Positions 43,573 through 52,147 of a DNA stretch of 64,000 bases are shown one piece after another. Within the stretch, counting starts at the first letter, position 1; each line of letters opens with the position of its first letter. Source of the stretch: Pseudomonas laurylsulfatiphila (GTDB lineage Bacteria; Pseudomonadota; Gammaproteobacteria; Pseudomonadales; Pseudomonadaceae); the NCBI RefSeq assembly GCF_002934665.1, contig NZ_NIRS01000005.1, positions 558,001-622,000 of the forward strand, given 5' to 3'. Below the pieces are notes generated by a model, which saw only the letters and a list, made by a program, of their open reading frames with translations, did no database searches and was not told where the DNA came from. The translations under genes were made by a program, and so were the position numbers.

Positions 43573-44825
43573 TGGCTGGACTCCCCATAAGCAAAATACA
43601 GACGCGCACTGGTCAGCGCTCGCTGCTCTTCCACTTCGACCTGTTTGAGACGGGCTTCGATGAGTTCACGTCGGGCGGCAACAACGGCGTTTAAATCGCC
43701 TTTGCCCGACCGGTAACTGGCCATGCTGAGTTCGACCTTTTCCTTGGCCAGTGGTACCAGGCTTTCCTGGTTTCGGCGCACGGCACGATTCAGGCGCTCA
43801 TAGTCAGCCAGTTCGTTTTCCAGTTGCTGAGTGTGCTCGCGTGACAAGGCTTCACGCTCGGCCTCAAGCTGGCTGAGTTCAGCCTGTTTGGCTGCGATTT
43901 TGGGGTTTTGGCGAGAGTCAGGAAACAGCGGCAGATCCCATGAAAACTGCACGCTGACCATGTCGCCAAACTCACGGCCACGGTGCTGGTAATCCAGTTC
44001 CCAGCTCCAGTCCGACTGCTTCTCCGACACCGCTTCATTAACTTTGGCTTGCGCTTCACGGGTCATCGGCGCGAATGCGGCCAACTCTGGATGGTGTTGC
44101 AGTTTATGGGAGTAGCTTGAGGTTTCGACAGGCCATTCAGGCAGGCTGCCCACAGGCTTGTCGTTGGCGGCGGAACCAATCCAGCGTTTGAGGGCTGCTC
44201 TGGCCTGCGTTCTCTGGAGCATCAGATCGTCCTGTTGCTCCGCCAGTTGAGCCGCTTCTTGCTTGGGCGTCACCGCATCGGCGGGTTGAGCGCGGCCTCC
44301 GGCAATCTGGGCCCGGACGGTATCGGTCAACAGGCGGTTTTCTTTGTAGAAGTCCTGGAACAGCGCGTCTTTGCGCTCAACCGAGTAGCTGCTGATCCAG
44401 GCCAACGCCGTGGACTGGCGAACCTTCAGGCGTTCGACTCGACGCTCCGCAGCGGCGCGATCAATGGCCGCATCGGCGACCTCGACGCGCGCTTTGCGCT
44501 TGTCACTATTGGGCATCTCTTGCCTGACCCCAACCATTTGCATGGTCATGAAATCCTGGTCGATGCTCCAGCGATCCGGACCGCCAATGGGGTAGTTCTG
44601 CACGCCCAGCAGCAGTTTGGGGTCAGGTAGCTCACCGGCTGGAATAGCCGCGCTGCTGGCAGCCTGAATTTTGGCGTCTTGTGCAGTCAGCGACGGTGCA
44701 TTGTTTTCGGCCAGCCGCAACGCTTCATCGAGTGTCAAGGCGGCAGCGAAGCTCGGCAATACTAATACGCTTGCCGCCAGACCGGCCACGAGGGACCAAC
44801 CTGTGCAATAGCACTTGGAGTTCAT
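43569..44825 (-). CDS. cusC: CusC-like outer-membrane efflux protein
   Basis: 418 residues. Signal peptide GWSLVAGLAASVLVLPSFAA, then TolC-family helical repeats (LTLDEALRLAENNAPSLTAQ; PLFPDSRQNPKIAAKQAELS). No lipobox, unlike E. coli CusC. Start at 44825 has AGGA 10 nt upstream; ATG 44846 is an alternative. Overlaps cusB by 4 nt. Confidence 0.9.
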   Translation of the reverse strand: MNSKCYCTGWSLVAGLAASVLVLPSFAAALTLDEALRLAENNAPSLTAQDAKIQAASSAAIPAGELPDPKLLLGVQNYPIGGPDRWSIDQDFMTMQMVGVRQEMPNSDKRKARVEVADAAIDRAAAERRVERLKVRQSTALAWISSYSVERKDALFQDFYKENRLLTDTVRAQIAGGRAQPADAVTPKQEAAQLAEQQDDLMLQRTQARAALKRWIGSAANDKPVGSLPEWPVETSSYSHKLQHHPELAAFAPMTREAQAKVNEAVSEKQSDWSWELDYQHRGREFGDMVSVQFSWDLPLFPDSRQNPKIAAKQAELSQLEAEREALSREHTQQLENELADYERLNRAVRRNQESLVPLAKEKVELSMASYRSGKGDLNAVVAARRELIEARLKQVEVEEQRALTSARLYFAYGESSQ

Positions 44826-44924
44826 GGTTACGATTCCTGTGATCATCCACTGCGCGCGGAAAAAGACACGCGCGCAGCTAGTCCATCCCGCTAATGCGGA
44901 AAGAGGCTCAACGTGGGACAGGAA

Positions 44925-45266
44925 TCAAACGCGAGGCGGTCGCCATACCCCGGACGGGGTCTGTACGGGTAGGGAATCGCTGAAGAAGGAAATCACGACG
45001 GGGCTGAGTTCGGTTACAGGAGGCTTGAAGATCGAGACTTGCAGCATGCCGCCTGTCTTGCATTCCTGGCCCGGCTTACAAGGTTTGCCGTGCTCGGTAG
45101 GGCTTTTCATGTCGTTACAGCAGTCCATGCCCATGTCGTCCATCATCGCCATGCCCATTGCCTTCATTGGGCATGGTTCTGTTGGTGCCTGAACACCCGC
45201 CATCCCGCTGAGGGGAAGCGCCAAGCTGATCATGAAGATGATGCAAAACCGCAGGTAGCGTTTCAT
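44925..45266 (-). CDS. Met/Cys-rich secreted protein, likely copper-related (CopL-like)
   Basis: 113 residues. Signal peptide LRFCIIFMISLALPLSGMAG, then a Met/Cys-rich stretch (CPMKAMGMAMMDDMGMDCCN and CKPGQECKTGG) and a tail ending VWRPPRV, as in small CopL/DUF2946-type proteins. First gene before cusC, with a gap of about 100 nt. It may buffer copper in the periplasm. An AATTGTAAG sequence at about 45297 on the minus strand resembles half a Cop/Cus-type box, but this is weak. Confidence 0.65.
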   Translation of the reverse strand: MKRYLRFCIIFMISLALPLSGMAGVQAPTEPCPMKAMGMAMMDDMGMDCCNDMKSPTEHGKPCKPGQECKTGGMLQVSIFKPPVTELSPVVISFFSDSLPVQTPSGVWRPPRV

Positions 45267-45420
45267 GGGCTGGAGTGTAGTCGCTGAAAATGGCTCTTAC
45301 AATTGGATGAATGTTCTCAGCGGTCTATCGAAAGGCCCTGATCCAGGCGATATCACTGGATCTAAATTAAGCCAGCATTATCAGTGCGAAATTGAAGTGA
45401 TTGACGAACTGCGTCCCGAT

Positions 45421-46962
45421 TTATTTCTGCGCCGCTGTCTCGGACTGAGCAGGAAACGCAACGCGCATTTCATCCACCATCGATTTGAGGATTTCTCGTA
45501 ATGGTTGCTCTCTGCCCAGTTGCTTCGACCACTCATGGAGATGCAGCTCGAAATTGAATTTTTGGGTCATCCGCTCAGAATCAGCTTGTTTAGCCTTCTC
45601 CAAGGCTTCTACTAAACCAATTTTTTCGCTTGCTACCAGACTCATCAGCTCTTCAAATTCATGAATCGTGAGGAAGTAAATATTTTCGACGGGGATCAAA
45701 TGTTGCTCAGCATATTTGGATCGAATTTTTTCGAGCACTGCATCTCCTACAACGGCTGCGAAAGTAACTCCGTTCCCGATGTACAGCTCTTTGTATGTAA
45801 CAGCCAGCAGGTAGGTAGAGGAGCGCTGACTAATCACGGGATGATCACCGCCCATCGAAGCGATTCGAGCAGCAACCTCATGCCCTTGTTCGAAAGCTTT
45901 AATCAAGGACGTTTGGGTCGCTCGACGAACATCCCCCCGTTGAAACGCAACCATACCCCGCTGCGCCATTTCCACACCTTTGGCGTCGATCAGCACATTC
46001 GAATCACCATCGGCAACAATGAAATCGACGACTTTCCCTTGACCAGGCAGGACCAGATTCAATTCGCTCTCATTGGCTGTCGGCAACCCTGACTTGCTCA
46101 ACCAGTCGCCTACATATTTTTCAAACGACTTTCCAAAAGCGTTATTGAACCCGTCTACGTCAGCTCGCTTGAGGTAGTCGTAGATGAAATGTCCCAAGGA
46201 TCGCTCAAGAACATGATGGGACACACACAAATATTCGGAGCGAACCTTGATGAATGGGAATTTTAGGAAGGGCGTTTGCTGCAAATACTCGTTCGGGTGG
46301 CGTCCGTCCTTATCTACCTCTTCTAAGGTGCGATGCAAATCTCCAACTTCGACAGAAACTGTACGTAGATAGGCGTCTACAGCCATCGGTGTAAAGGCTG
46401 GACAGAGACCAAAAAGAGTGGCTCGCTGAAGTACAGGACCACTTTTCTTCGTGCTAGCAAGGACCGCAAAAGAAAGACGCAGAAAGTCCCGTATGGAAAC
46501 CCCGGTGCCATTCAGGAAACGAGTTTTGAAATAATGATTTTCCGGGACTTTTGCGAACAAAAGCTCCTGACGAGCAATATCAACCAAGCCGCTCTCTGTC
46601 TGATGAAAAAACTGCTGGTAGGCCACCGCCCGGAAAAAAAGCCGTACGTCTTCGTACTCATCGGGCAGGCTACCGGTTTCCGTCAGATCAAGGACCTTTT
46701 GTAGCAACTCAAGCATTTCATTCTGAGAGATTGAGGGGCGCCTCAATGGGCTATTTACTAATGGATCTAGAAAAATCCATTTAATAAACAACATGATCAA
46801 CCATGGCTGCTTGGATGCCTGCTCAAAGCGATCTTTGGTGGGACTGTATAGATACCTCAACGCCGCTTCCAATAAGCTGAGCGGGTCGTAGTGTCGAATA
46901 ATGCGTTGAATTTCCGTCAAGCCTTCGTCGAAACTCTTTGCTCTGATCGGCAGCTTCGCCAT
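45421..46962 (-). CDS. Large protein with PD-(D/E)XK nuclease-like motif, unknown
   Basis: 513 residues from ATG 46962 (AAGGATG 9-10 nt upstream; ATG 46995 is an alternative). A helical N-terminal half is followed by GKSFEKYVGDWL, then VVDFIVADGDSNVLIDAKG. Glu281, Asp313, and Asp326-x-Lys328 fit the E...D...(D/E)xK pattern of restriction-endonuclease-fold proteins. No other domain recognised. It sits in an accessory segment beside a TniQ-like gene, so a defence or mobile-element nuclease is possible but unproven. It could be a single-gene system. Confidence 0.6.
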   Translation of the reverse strand: MAKLPIRAKSFDEGLTEIQRIIRHYDPLSLLEAALRYLYSPTKDRFEQASKQPWLIMLFIKWIFLDPLVNSPLRRPSISQNEMLELLQKVLDLTETGSLPDEYEDVRLFFRAVAYQQFFHQTESGLVDIARQELLFAKVPENHYFKTRFLNGTGVSIRDFLRLSFAVLASTKKSGPVLQRATLFGLCPAFTPMAVDAYLRTVSVEVGDLHRTLEEVDKDGRHPNEYLQQTPFLKFPFIKVRSEYLCVSHHVLERSLGHFIYDYLKRADVDGFNNAFGKSFEKYVGDWLSKSGLPTANESELNLVLPGQGKVVDFIVADGDSNVLIDAKGVEMAQRGMVAFQRGDVRRATQTSLIKAFEQGHEVAARIASMGGDHPVISQRSSTYLLAVTYKELYIGNGVTFAAVVGDAVLEKIRSKYAEQHLIPVENIYFLTIHEFEELMSLVASEKIGLVEALEKAKQADSERMTQKFNFELHLHEWSKQLGREQPLREILKSMVDEMRVAFPAQSETAAQK

Positions 46963-47034
46963 GAGAGTGGCATCCTTGTTTGAGATCAATGACATTCTCA
47001 CACAGCGTTCGATTCCAAGCCGCCTTTAGGTTGA

Positions 47035-47256
47035 TTAAAACGCTTCGGCATACCTCGGTAACGCAATAGAGATCAGTGCTGTGAGCAACACGAATGCGCT
47101 CGATATCCACGAGCAAGCCTCCAGCCCATACACCTGATAAACCCAGCCGGAGAGCACAGTGCCGATCGGTCGCCCCATTGCGTTCGACATGTAGTAAAAC
47201 CCCACATCTAGCGACACGCCATCTTCCTTGGCGTAGGACACGATCAGGTACGCCAG
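47035..47256 (-). pseudogene. C-terminal remnant of an ArsJ-like MFS transporter
   Basis: Translation gives LAYLIVSYAKEDGVSLDVGF, YYMSNAMGRPIGTVLSGWVY and a final hydrophobic stretch ending ALPRYAEAF. This matches the last two or three membrane helices of ArsJ-type organoarsenical efflux proteins. The first 85% of the gene is missing, and the sequence joins abruptly to another remnant at about 47250. No other ars gene is present nearby. Confidence 0.65.
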
Positions 47257-47383
47257 TCTCCGGGAGGTCCAGCTCAACCTTTTTGGCTGCATCCCAATCA
47301 CCTGCCAACGCCGCGACAACTGACCGCATCTGCTCATGCCCCGTCATCAACAAAAATGTAGGCGCCCGGCCATAGCTCTTCAT
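47249..47383 (-). pseudogene. Short remnant of an unidentified gene fused to the ArsJ stump
   Basis: Frame from ATG 47383 reads MKSYGRAPTFLLMTGHEQ, then MRSVVAALAGDWDAAKKVEL, and breaks off at about LPETGV, where the reading frame changes into the ArsJ remnant. The order suggests a deletion joined two neighbouring genes. I do not recognise the first gene. A short peptide could still be made from this ATG. Confidence 0.45.
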
Positions 47384-47709
47384 TTCTACAATGAGTAAAC
47401 GATCCTCGAGATGAGCCAGTCCACTGCACCATGGGGCTGGACCGCAGCGCTGCTGTGCTCATTGGGATCAATGATAGGAGCGATACGCTTTGGTTCGAAG
47501 GACCTGGCAGTCAATGCACCTGAAACATGGTTGTCACATCGACTCGAATCGCTGGAAAGATCTAATACAACTGGGAGAGCTCTGTGCATTCCCCCAACTT
47601 CAATACTCCGGGGCTGTATCTGCTACCCAATCGATGGCGGAATTGTTCAACACTGTACGATGACTGATTGTATCCATCGAGTTGACACTTCTGTTGGCTG
47701 GAATTTTTA
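47384..47709. other. Gap with no convincing gene
   Basis: Between the remnant at 47383 and the TniQ-like gene. Two open frames exist (47386-47589 minus, 47411-47737 plus) but neither looks protein-like nor has a good ribosome-binding site. Base composition falls towards the AT-rich TniQ gene. Likely rearrangement debris. Confidence 0.5.
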
Positions 47710-48831
47710 TCAGCGGCTTATGTATGTTGATTCATAAGCAAAACTCTTTAGCTCGTCTAAACACCCTTTAAAATAATCTTTATCGGGTGGAATCCTACTA
47801 ACAACTGATAAATACTCATCATGCCACTCCTTATCATTTACTGTTAGCCACTGGCTTATAGTTTCATCATTGAAACGACGTCCCTCTAGGGCCAAAGCAT
47901 GCCTGCGATAGAACCATACGAGGCTTTTATTTTTCACATCTCCTGGGACTTGAGAAATATCGCGATACTTAACAGCCTCTAATATAGCTAACTGAAACTC
48001 CTCAAAACTATTAAAAAAAGCTAGCAGCAGTGCTGAAACTGAAAGACTGCCAGGAAGTAGCTCTGTTAAATCGCGATATACTGACGCTTTAGTAAGCGAA
48101 TCCACCACCCACCGATTCCTGTGTTTTTTTGGCACTCGGCCACTGAAACCAACTTTTTTCTTTATCTTCCCAGAGCGCCACAACTTATATTCCACAGCTC
48201 TAACTAGATCGGAGCGCTTTATTTCAGGAAGATGATTATTCAAAATTTTATGCACAAAATTCGCGACTCTAATTTGAAATTTAGAGCTTGTCGTCTCTAC
48301 TTCTTGATTGGCAATTTCTTTTAGGCACTGGTAGAAATCTTTCGCACACAAATATATACCACGCACCGGCCTATCTTTAATTTCAATCAACTTCGCATGA
48401 TGTTCCCAGCAAAAATCAACTAAACTTGGCTGATGAGATCTATGGATATACGGAACACCAAAAACTTCGATATCATTTCTTACGCACATTGGGCAAAACT
48501 TTGAGAGTCCGAAGCTTTTAATTAGCCAAACGCCATCTCGAATCGAACCCGAGACATCTCCCAAATGAAAGTTTTTAGTCAACCTATAGTAAGTATGATT
48601 TACCAAAAATAAATCAAACTTTCCGCTAGCAACTCCATACAACTTATCTACTAGCACGCGAACATGCTCTAGATTATAACTTCCAGGATACCGGTACGCA
48701 TTAAACATAGCAATGGATGTGGCCGTCTCACTGTTTGACCCAATGAGCAAGTGATATCTATAAATTACAGACTCTAAACTTTCATCAGGGAACGGACATG
48801 GAAATAATTCAATACAGTCTAATTGATTCAT
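47710..48831 (-). CDS. TniQ/TnsD-family transposon targeting protein
   Basis: 373 residues. N-terminal FPCPFPDESLESVIYRYHLL is the TniQ/TnsD opening, and the zinc-finger region is clear: C113/C116 (FCPMC), the RSHQ motif (131-134), C141 and H144/H145. TniQ proteins choose the insertion site for Tn7/Tn5053-type transposons. No TnsB/TniA transposase or TnsC/TniB ATPase lies in the window, so it is an orphan or part of a degraded element. Its AT-rich codons (many AAA, TTA, ATA) stand out from the GC-rich neighbours, a sign of transfer. Confidence 0.8.
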   Translation of the reverse strand: MNQLDCIELFPCPFPDESLESVIYRYHLLIGSNSETATSIAMFNAYRYPGSYNLEHVRVLVDKLYGVASGKFDLFLVNHTYYRLTKNFHLGDVSGSIRDGVWLIKSFGLSKFCPMCVRNDIEVFGVPYIHRSHQPSLVDFCWEHHAKLIEIKDRPVRGIYLCAKDFYQCLKEIANQEVETTSSKFQIRVANFVHKILNNHLPEIKRSDLVRAVEYKLWRSGKIKKKVGFSGRVPKKHRNRWVVDSLTKASVYRDLTELLPGSLSVSALLLAFFNSFEEFQLAILEAVKYRDISQVPGDVKNKSLVWFYRRHALALEGRRFNDETISQWLTVNDKEWHDEYLSVVSRIPPDKDYFKGCLDELKSFAYESTYISR

Positions 48832-49098
48832 TTGTTTTCTGTCATTTTTGTACTCTAGCGAGCACGAAAAAAATAAATACCCATGGCACCTTCTAGAATC
48901 CTAACCATCAAAAATATCAACTATCCCGCCCAGGAGAATCTTTAACATTTGAGCTAGGCATCCTGGCCTGTTATGCCATGTATCATGGCTATCTAACGTA
49001 AGCGTCCGGCCAACACACCTTTCTGATCCCAACGCTTAGGGCGATGGTGGACACCTATTTAAGTGGACACCATTTTTAGCCTTATTAAGCGGATCGCC

Positions 49099-49419
49099 AT
49101 GCGCCAACGACACTCTTACCCCAAACCTTTCAAAGCCCAAGTCGTTCAGGAATGTCTGCACGCTGGTGCGTCCATCGCAAGCGTCGCGCTGAGCCACGGG
49201 ATCAATGCCAATCTCGTGCGTAAATGGATTCCGCTTTATCGCGACGCGGACAGTAAAAACCTGCCCGCTTTTATCCCTTTGAAACTAGAACCCTGCGTTC
49301 ATGATCGTCCCGAGCCATCGATCAGAATCGACGTGCCAAGCGAGCATGGGAGCCTCGTGGTGAACTGGCCCGTCAACGATCCCGAGGGATGTGCCCGATT
49401 CGTCCGGGGATTAATCTGA
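49099..49419 (+). CDS. tnpA: IS66 TnpA (OrfA), transposase accessory protein
   Basis: 106 residues with an N-terminal helix-turn-helix (PKPFKAQVVQECLHAGASIA, then LSHGINANLVRKWI) that should bind DNA. Start taken at ATG 49099; GTG 49063 is an alternative. Overlaps tnpB by 1 nt (TGATG), so translation is coupled. Confidence 0.88.
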   Translation: MRQRHSYPKPFKAQVVQECLHAGASIASVALSHGINANLVRKWIPLYRDADSKNLPAFIPLKLEPCVHDRPEPSIRIDVPSEHGSLVVNWPVNDPEGCARFVRGLI

Positions 49420-49754
49420 TGATCCGCATCGATTCCATCTGGCTCGCCACCGAGCCGATGGACATGCGCGCGGGCACCGACACCGCGCTTGCACGGGTAG
49501 TGGCCGTGTTCGGTGCGGCGAAGCCGCACTGTGCTTATCTCTTCGCCAACCGCCGCGCCAATCGGATGAAAGTGCTGGTGCATGACGGCGTCGGCATCTG
49601 GCTGGCAGCACGTCGATTGCACCAGGGGCGCTTTTTCTGGCCGGGTGTCCGACACGGTTCAGAGCTTGAATTAGACGCCGAGCAACTTCAGGCCCTGATA
49701 CTCGGATTACCGTGGCAAAGAGTCGGTGCCGGCGGCGTCATCACTGTGCTTTAA
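49419..49754 (+). CDS. tnpB: IS66 TnpB (Orf2) accessory protein
   Basis: 111 residues matching the IS66 Orf2 family: IWLATEPMDMRAGTDTAL and CAYLFANRRANRMKVLVHDG, then IWLAARRLHQGRFFWP. Required for IS66 transposition in studied relatives, mechanism unclear. It starts at the tnpA stop. Confidence 0.93.
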   Translation: MIRIDSIWLATEPMDMRAGTDTALARVVAVFGAAKPHCAYLFANRRANRMKVLVHDGVGIWLAARRLHQGRFFWPGVRHGSELELDAEQLQALILGLPWQRVGAGGVITVL

Positions 49755-49835
49755 GTTCTGTCATGGCCAGCTCGCCAGCACAATTGTCCGATCAACCTAT
49801 CGTCGCCTAATGCCTGCTCTGGCAAAATCAGCGGC

Positions 49836-51362
49836 ATGACTTCCGCCCCGAATCTCGACCAACTGAACCCTGAACAACTGCGTGCTCTGGCCGCGCAGTT
49901 GATGCAGCGCGTCGAGACGATGGACAAACAAATCCACCATCACAAAACAGTCAACGAGAAACTGACCCATGAGATCGCGCTGCTCAAGCGCTTCAAGTTT
50001 GCCAAGCGCAGCGAACAACTAAGTCCTGCTCAAGCTAGCTTGCTCGATGACCTGATCGACACCGACATCGCGGCTATCGAAGCTGAACTTGAGGCACTGC
50101 AATCAACGCCGACTGCGGCCAAAGTGCGTCAGCAACCCAAGCGTGCGCCGCTGCCAGCGCAGTTTCCTCGTACGCTGATCCACCACGAACCGGACAACAG
50201 CCATTGCCAATGCGGCTGCGCCCTCAAGCGCATCGGTGAAGATGCCAGCGAAAAGCTCGACTACACCCCCGGCGTGTTTACCGTCGAACGCCATATCCGT
50301 GGGAAATGGGCCTGTGAGCAGTGCGAGACGTTGATCCAGGCACCGGTACCGGCGCATGTCATCGACAAAGGCATCCCTACGGCAGGCCTGCTGGCCCACG
50401 TTATGGTGGCCAAGTTTGCTGACCATCTGCCGCTGTATCGACAAGAGAAAATTTTCGGCCGAGCTGGTCTGGCGATCGCCCGTTCGACCTTGGCGCAATG
50501 GGTTGGCGCCTGCGGCGTGCAGCTACAGCCACTGGTGGATGCGCTGCGCGTAGCAGTGCTCGAGCATGGCGTGATCCACGCCGATGAAACGCCGGTACAG
50601 ATGCTGACGCCGGGCGCCAAGAAGACCCACCGAGCCTACGTTTGGGCCTACGCAACCAGCCAGTTCGCCGACTTGGCGGCAGTCGTTTACGACTTCAGCC
50701 CGAGCCGCGCCGGCGAACACGCCCGAACCTTCCTGAACAACTGGCACGGCAAGCTGGTCTGCGACGACTTCGCCGGTTACAAGGCGAGCTTTGATCTGGG
50801 CGTCACGGAGATCGGCTGCATGGCCCATGCTCGCCGCAAGTTCTTCGACCTTCACGCGACCAACAAGAGCCAAGTCGCCGAAAAAGCGCTGCATTACATC
50901 GCCGCACTTTACGAAATAGAGCGTGAAGTAAAAGACCTAGAACCGGACATGCGGCACCGAATACGGCAGGAAAAAGCGGCTCCGATAATCGAGGCGCTAC
51001 ACGCCTGGATGATTGCCCAGCGCGAACTCGTACCCGAAGGGTCGGCCATCGCCAAAGCCCTGGATTACAGCCTCAAACGCTGGGTCGCGTTGATCCGATA
51101 TCTCGAGGATGGCGCCGTGCCCATAGACAATAATTGGTGTGAAAATCAAATCCGGCCATGGGCACTTGGGCGCTCGAACTGGCTGTTCGCCGGGTCACTA
51201 CGCAGCGGCAAACGTGCGGCTGCAATCATGAGCTTGATCCAGTCAGCACGGCTAAATGGACATGATCCGTACGCCTATCTGAAGGATGTTCTGACGCGGC
51301 TGCCCGCGCAGCGAGCGAGTGAGATTGAGGCGTTGTTACCACATCGGTGGCAACCGGTGTAA
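49836..51362 (+). CDS. tnpC: IS66 transposase TnpC
   Basis: 508 residues. N-terminal coiled coil (LTHEIALLKRFKFAKRSEQL), a zinc-finger-like region (CQCGCALKRIG, CEQCETLI), and a DDE catalytic core: HADETPVQML, VCDDFAGYKA, and the Glu near DNNWCENQIRPWALGR. The C-terminus IMSLIQSARLNGHDPYAYL is typical of the family. Intact length suggests an active transposase. Confidence 0.95.
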   Translation: MTSAPNLDQLNPEQLRALAAQLMQRVETMDKQIHHHKTVNEKLTHEIALLKRFKFAKRSEQLSPAQASLLDDLIDTDIAAIEAELEALQSTPTAAKVRQQPKRAPLPAQFPRTLIHHEPDNSHCQCGCALKRIGEDASEKLDYTPGVFTVERHIRGKWACEQCETLIQAPVPAHVIDKGIPTAGLLAHVMVAKFADHLPLYRQEKIFGRAGLAIARSTLAQWVGACGVQLQPLVDALRVAVLEHGVIHADETPVQMLTPGAKKTHRAYVWAYATSQFADLAAVVYDFSPSRAGEHARTFLNNWHGKLVCDDFAGYKASFDLGVTEIGCMAHARRKFFDLHATNKSQVAEKALHYIAALYEIEREVKDLEPDMRHRIRQEKAAPIIEALHAWMIAQRELVPEGSAIAKALDYSLKRWVALIRYLEDGAVPIDNNWCENQIRPWALGRSNWLFAGSLRSGKRAAAIMSLIQSARLNGHDPYAYLKDVLTRLPAQRASEIEALLPHRWQPV

Positions 51363-51482
51363 TTACATCAGGTCGCGTCGTGGAGCGTTTATGAATATTC
51401 CGGCGCATAGTCCCAAAATCATCCACAAAACATGGTTTTTCGTAGCATTGGTTGCAATGGGGTAGATCTACGCCACGTACCG

Positions 51483-51695
51483 CCCTTTAGCGCCCCTAAA
51501 CACCCTATAAATCCCCTAGCCTCCCTGTATCCCCCTCTCAAACACCCCATTTCCCCCCATTTAATCCGCGGGAACGGTAGTTACCCTGGAGATAGCGCCC
51601 CCTGATAACCCCCTATTTTCCCTAATAATCCCCGTAACACCCCATCACACCCTAATTATCCCTATATATCCCCGTAGCGCACCCCATTCTGCCCC
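51483..51695 (+). repeat. Phased C-tract array inside the IS66 tail
   Basis: About 20 runs of three to six C sit on one strand. Runs start at 51483, 51493, 51503, 51513, 51523, and again at 51620, 51630, 51640, 51650, 51660, 51670, all exactly 10 nt apart, with intervals of 8-18 nt between the two sets. The spacers are A/T-rich and almost free of G. The other strand is therefore a G-tract ladder with 6-7 nt spacers, able to form G-quadruplexes. As RNA downstream of tnpC the plus strand also resembles a Rho-loading (rut) sequence. Confidence 0.85.
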
Positions 51696-52147
51696 TTCCA
51701 AATTCACTCGGGAGTTGTCGCTCCGCATTTGGTAGCAAAACTCGCAAAACTGATCCGAACTTATGAAAAATTGCGACGGAAGCCGGCCGCAAGCGATAGT
51801 CCCTGCTGTACCTGAAACCTCTTAAATCCCCGTCTAATGTAATTATACGGATCACCATTGTTTTTGAGGGTGGTCCTGTCACTACGGCCCCATCATCTTG
51901 CGCGCGTAACATCCCCCTAGAAGTGGCGATGGTTAAAGGAAGCTATCAGTTGTTGCGCCATTTCCGACTTCGGGCCAGATGCCTTTGCCGGACGCTTACT
52001 ATCTAACTAACACAGTGTTATAAATCGAAAGCAATTATAGCAACGTAAGGTGGCAGGCATAGTCACTGATAGAATGTCTAAACGTATCGAGAGACGCCAC
52101 TCCAAAGCAAATTGCGTGTTTGGCCTGCGCTCTTCGCTTGTACAGAA

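Larger units (their letters stand above)
48998..51999 (+). mobile_element. Complete IS66-family insertion sequence with 8-bp target duplication
   Basis: 3002 bp. Ends are GTAAGCGTCCGGC (48998-49010) and its exact complement GCCGGACGCTTAC (51987-51999). It is flanked on both sides by TATCTAAC (48990-48997 and 52000-52007), the 8-bp target duplication normal for IS66. All three genes (tnpA, tnpB, tnpC) are intact, so it could be active. It is longer than typical IS66 elements because of a 640-bp tail after tnpC, which holds the C-tract array at 51483-51695. It inserted between the TniQ-like gene and an antitoxin gene. Confidence 0.95.

Noticed and set aside
51483..51695. Possible CRISPR array or iterons
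   Set aside because: Only the C-runs recur; spacers and flanks share no repeat of useful length, and no cas or rep gene is near.
51652..51912. 86-codon minus-strand frame in the IS66 tail
   Set aside because: It runs into the C-tract array and has no recognisable domain.
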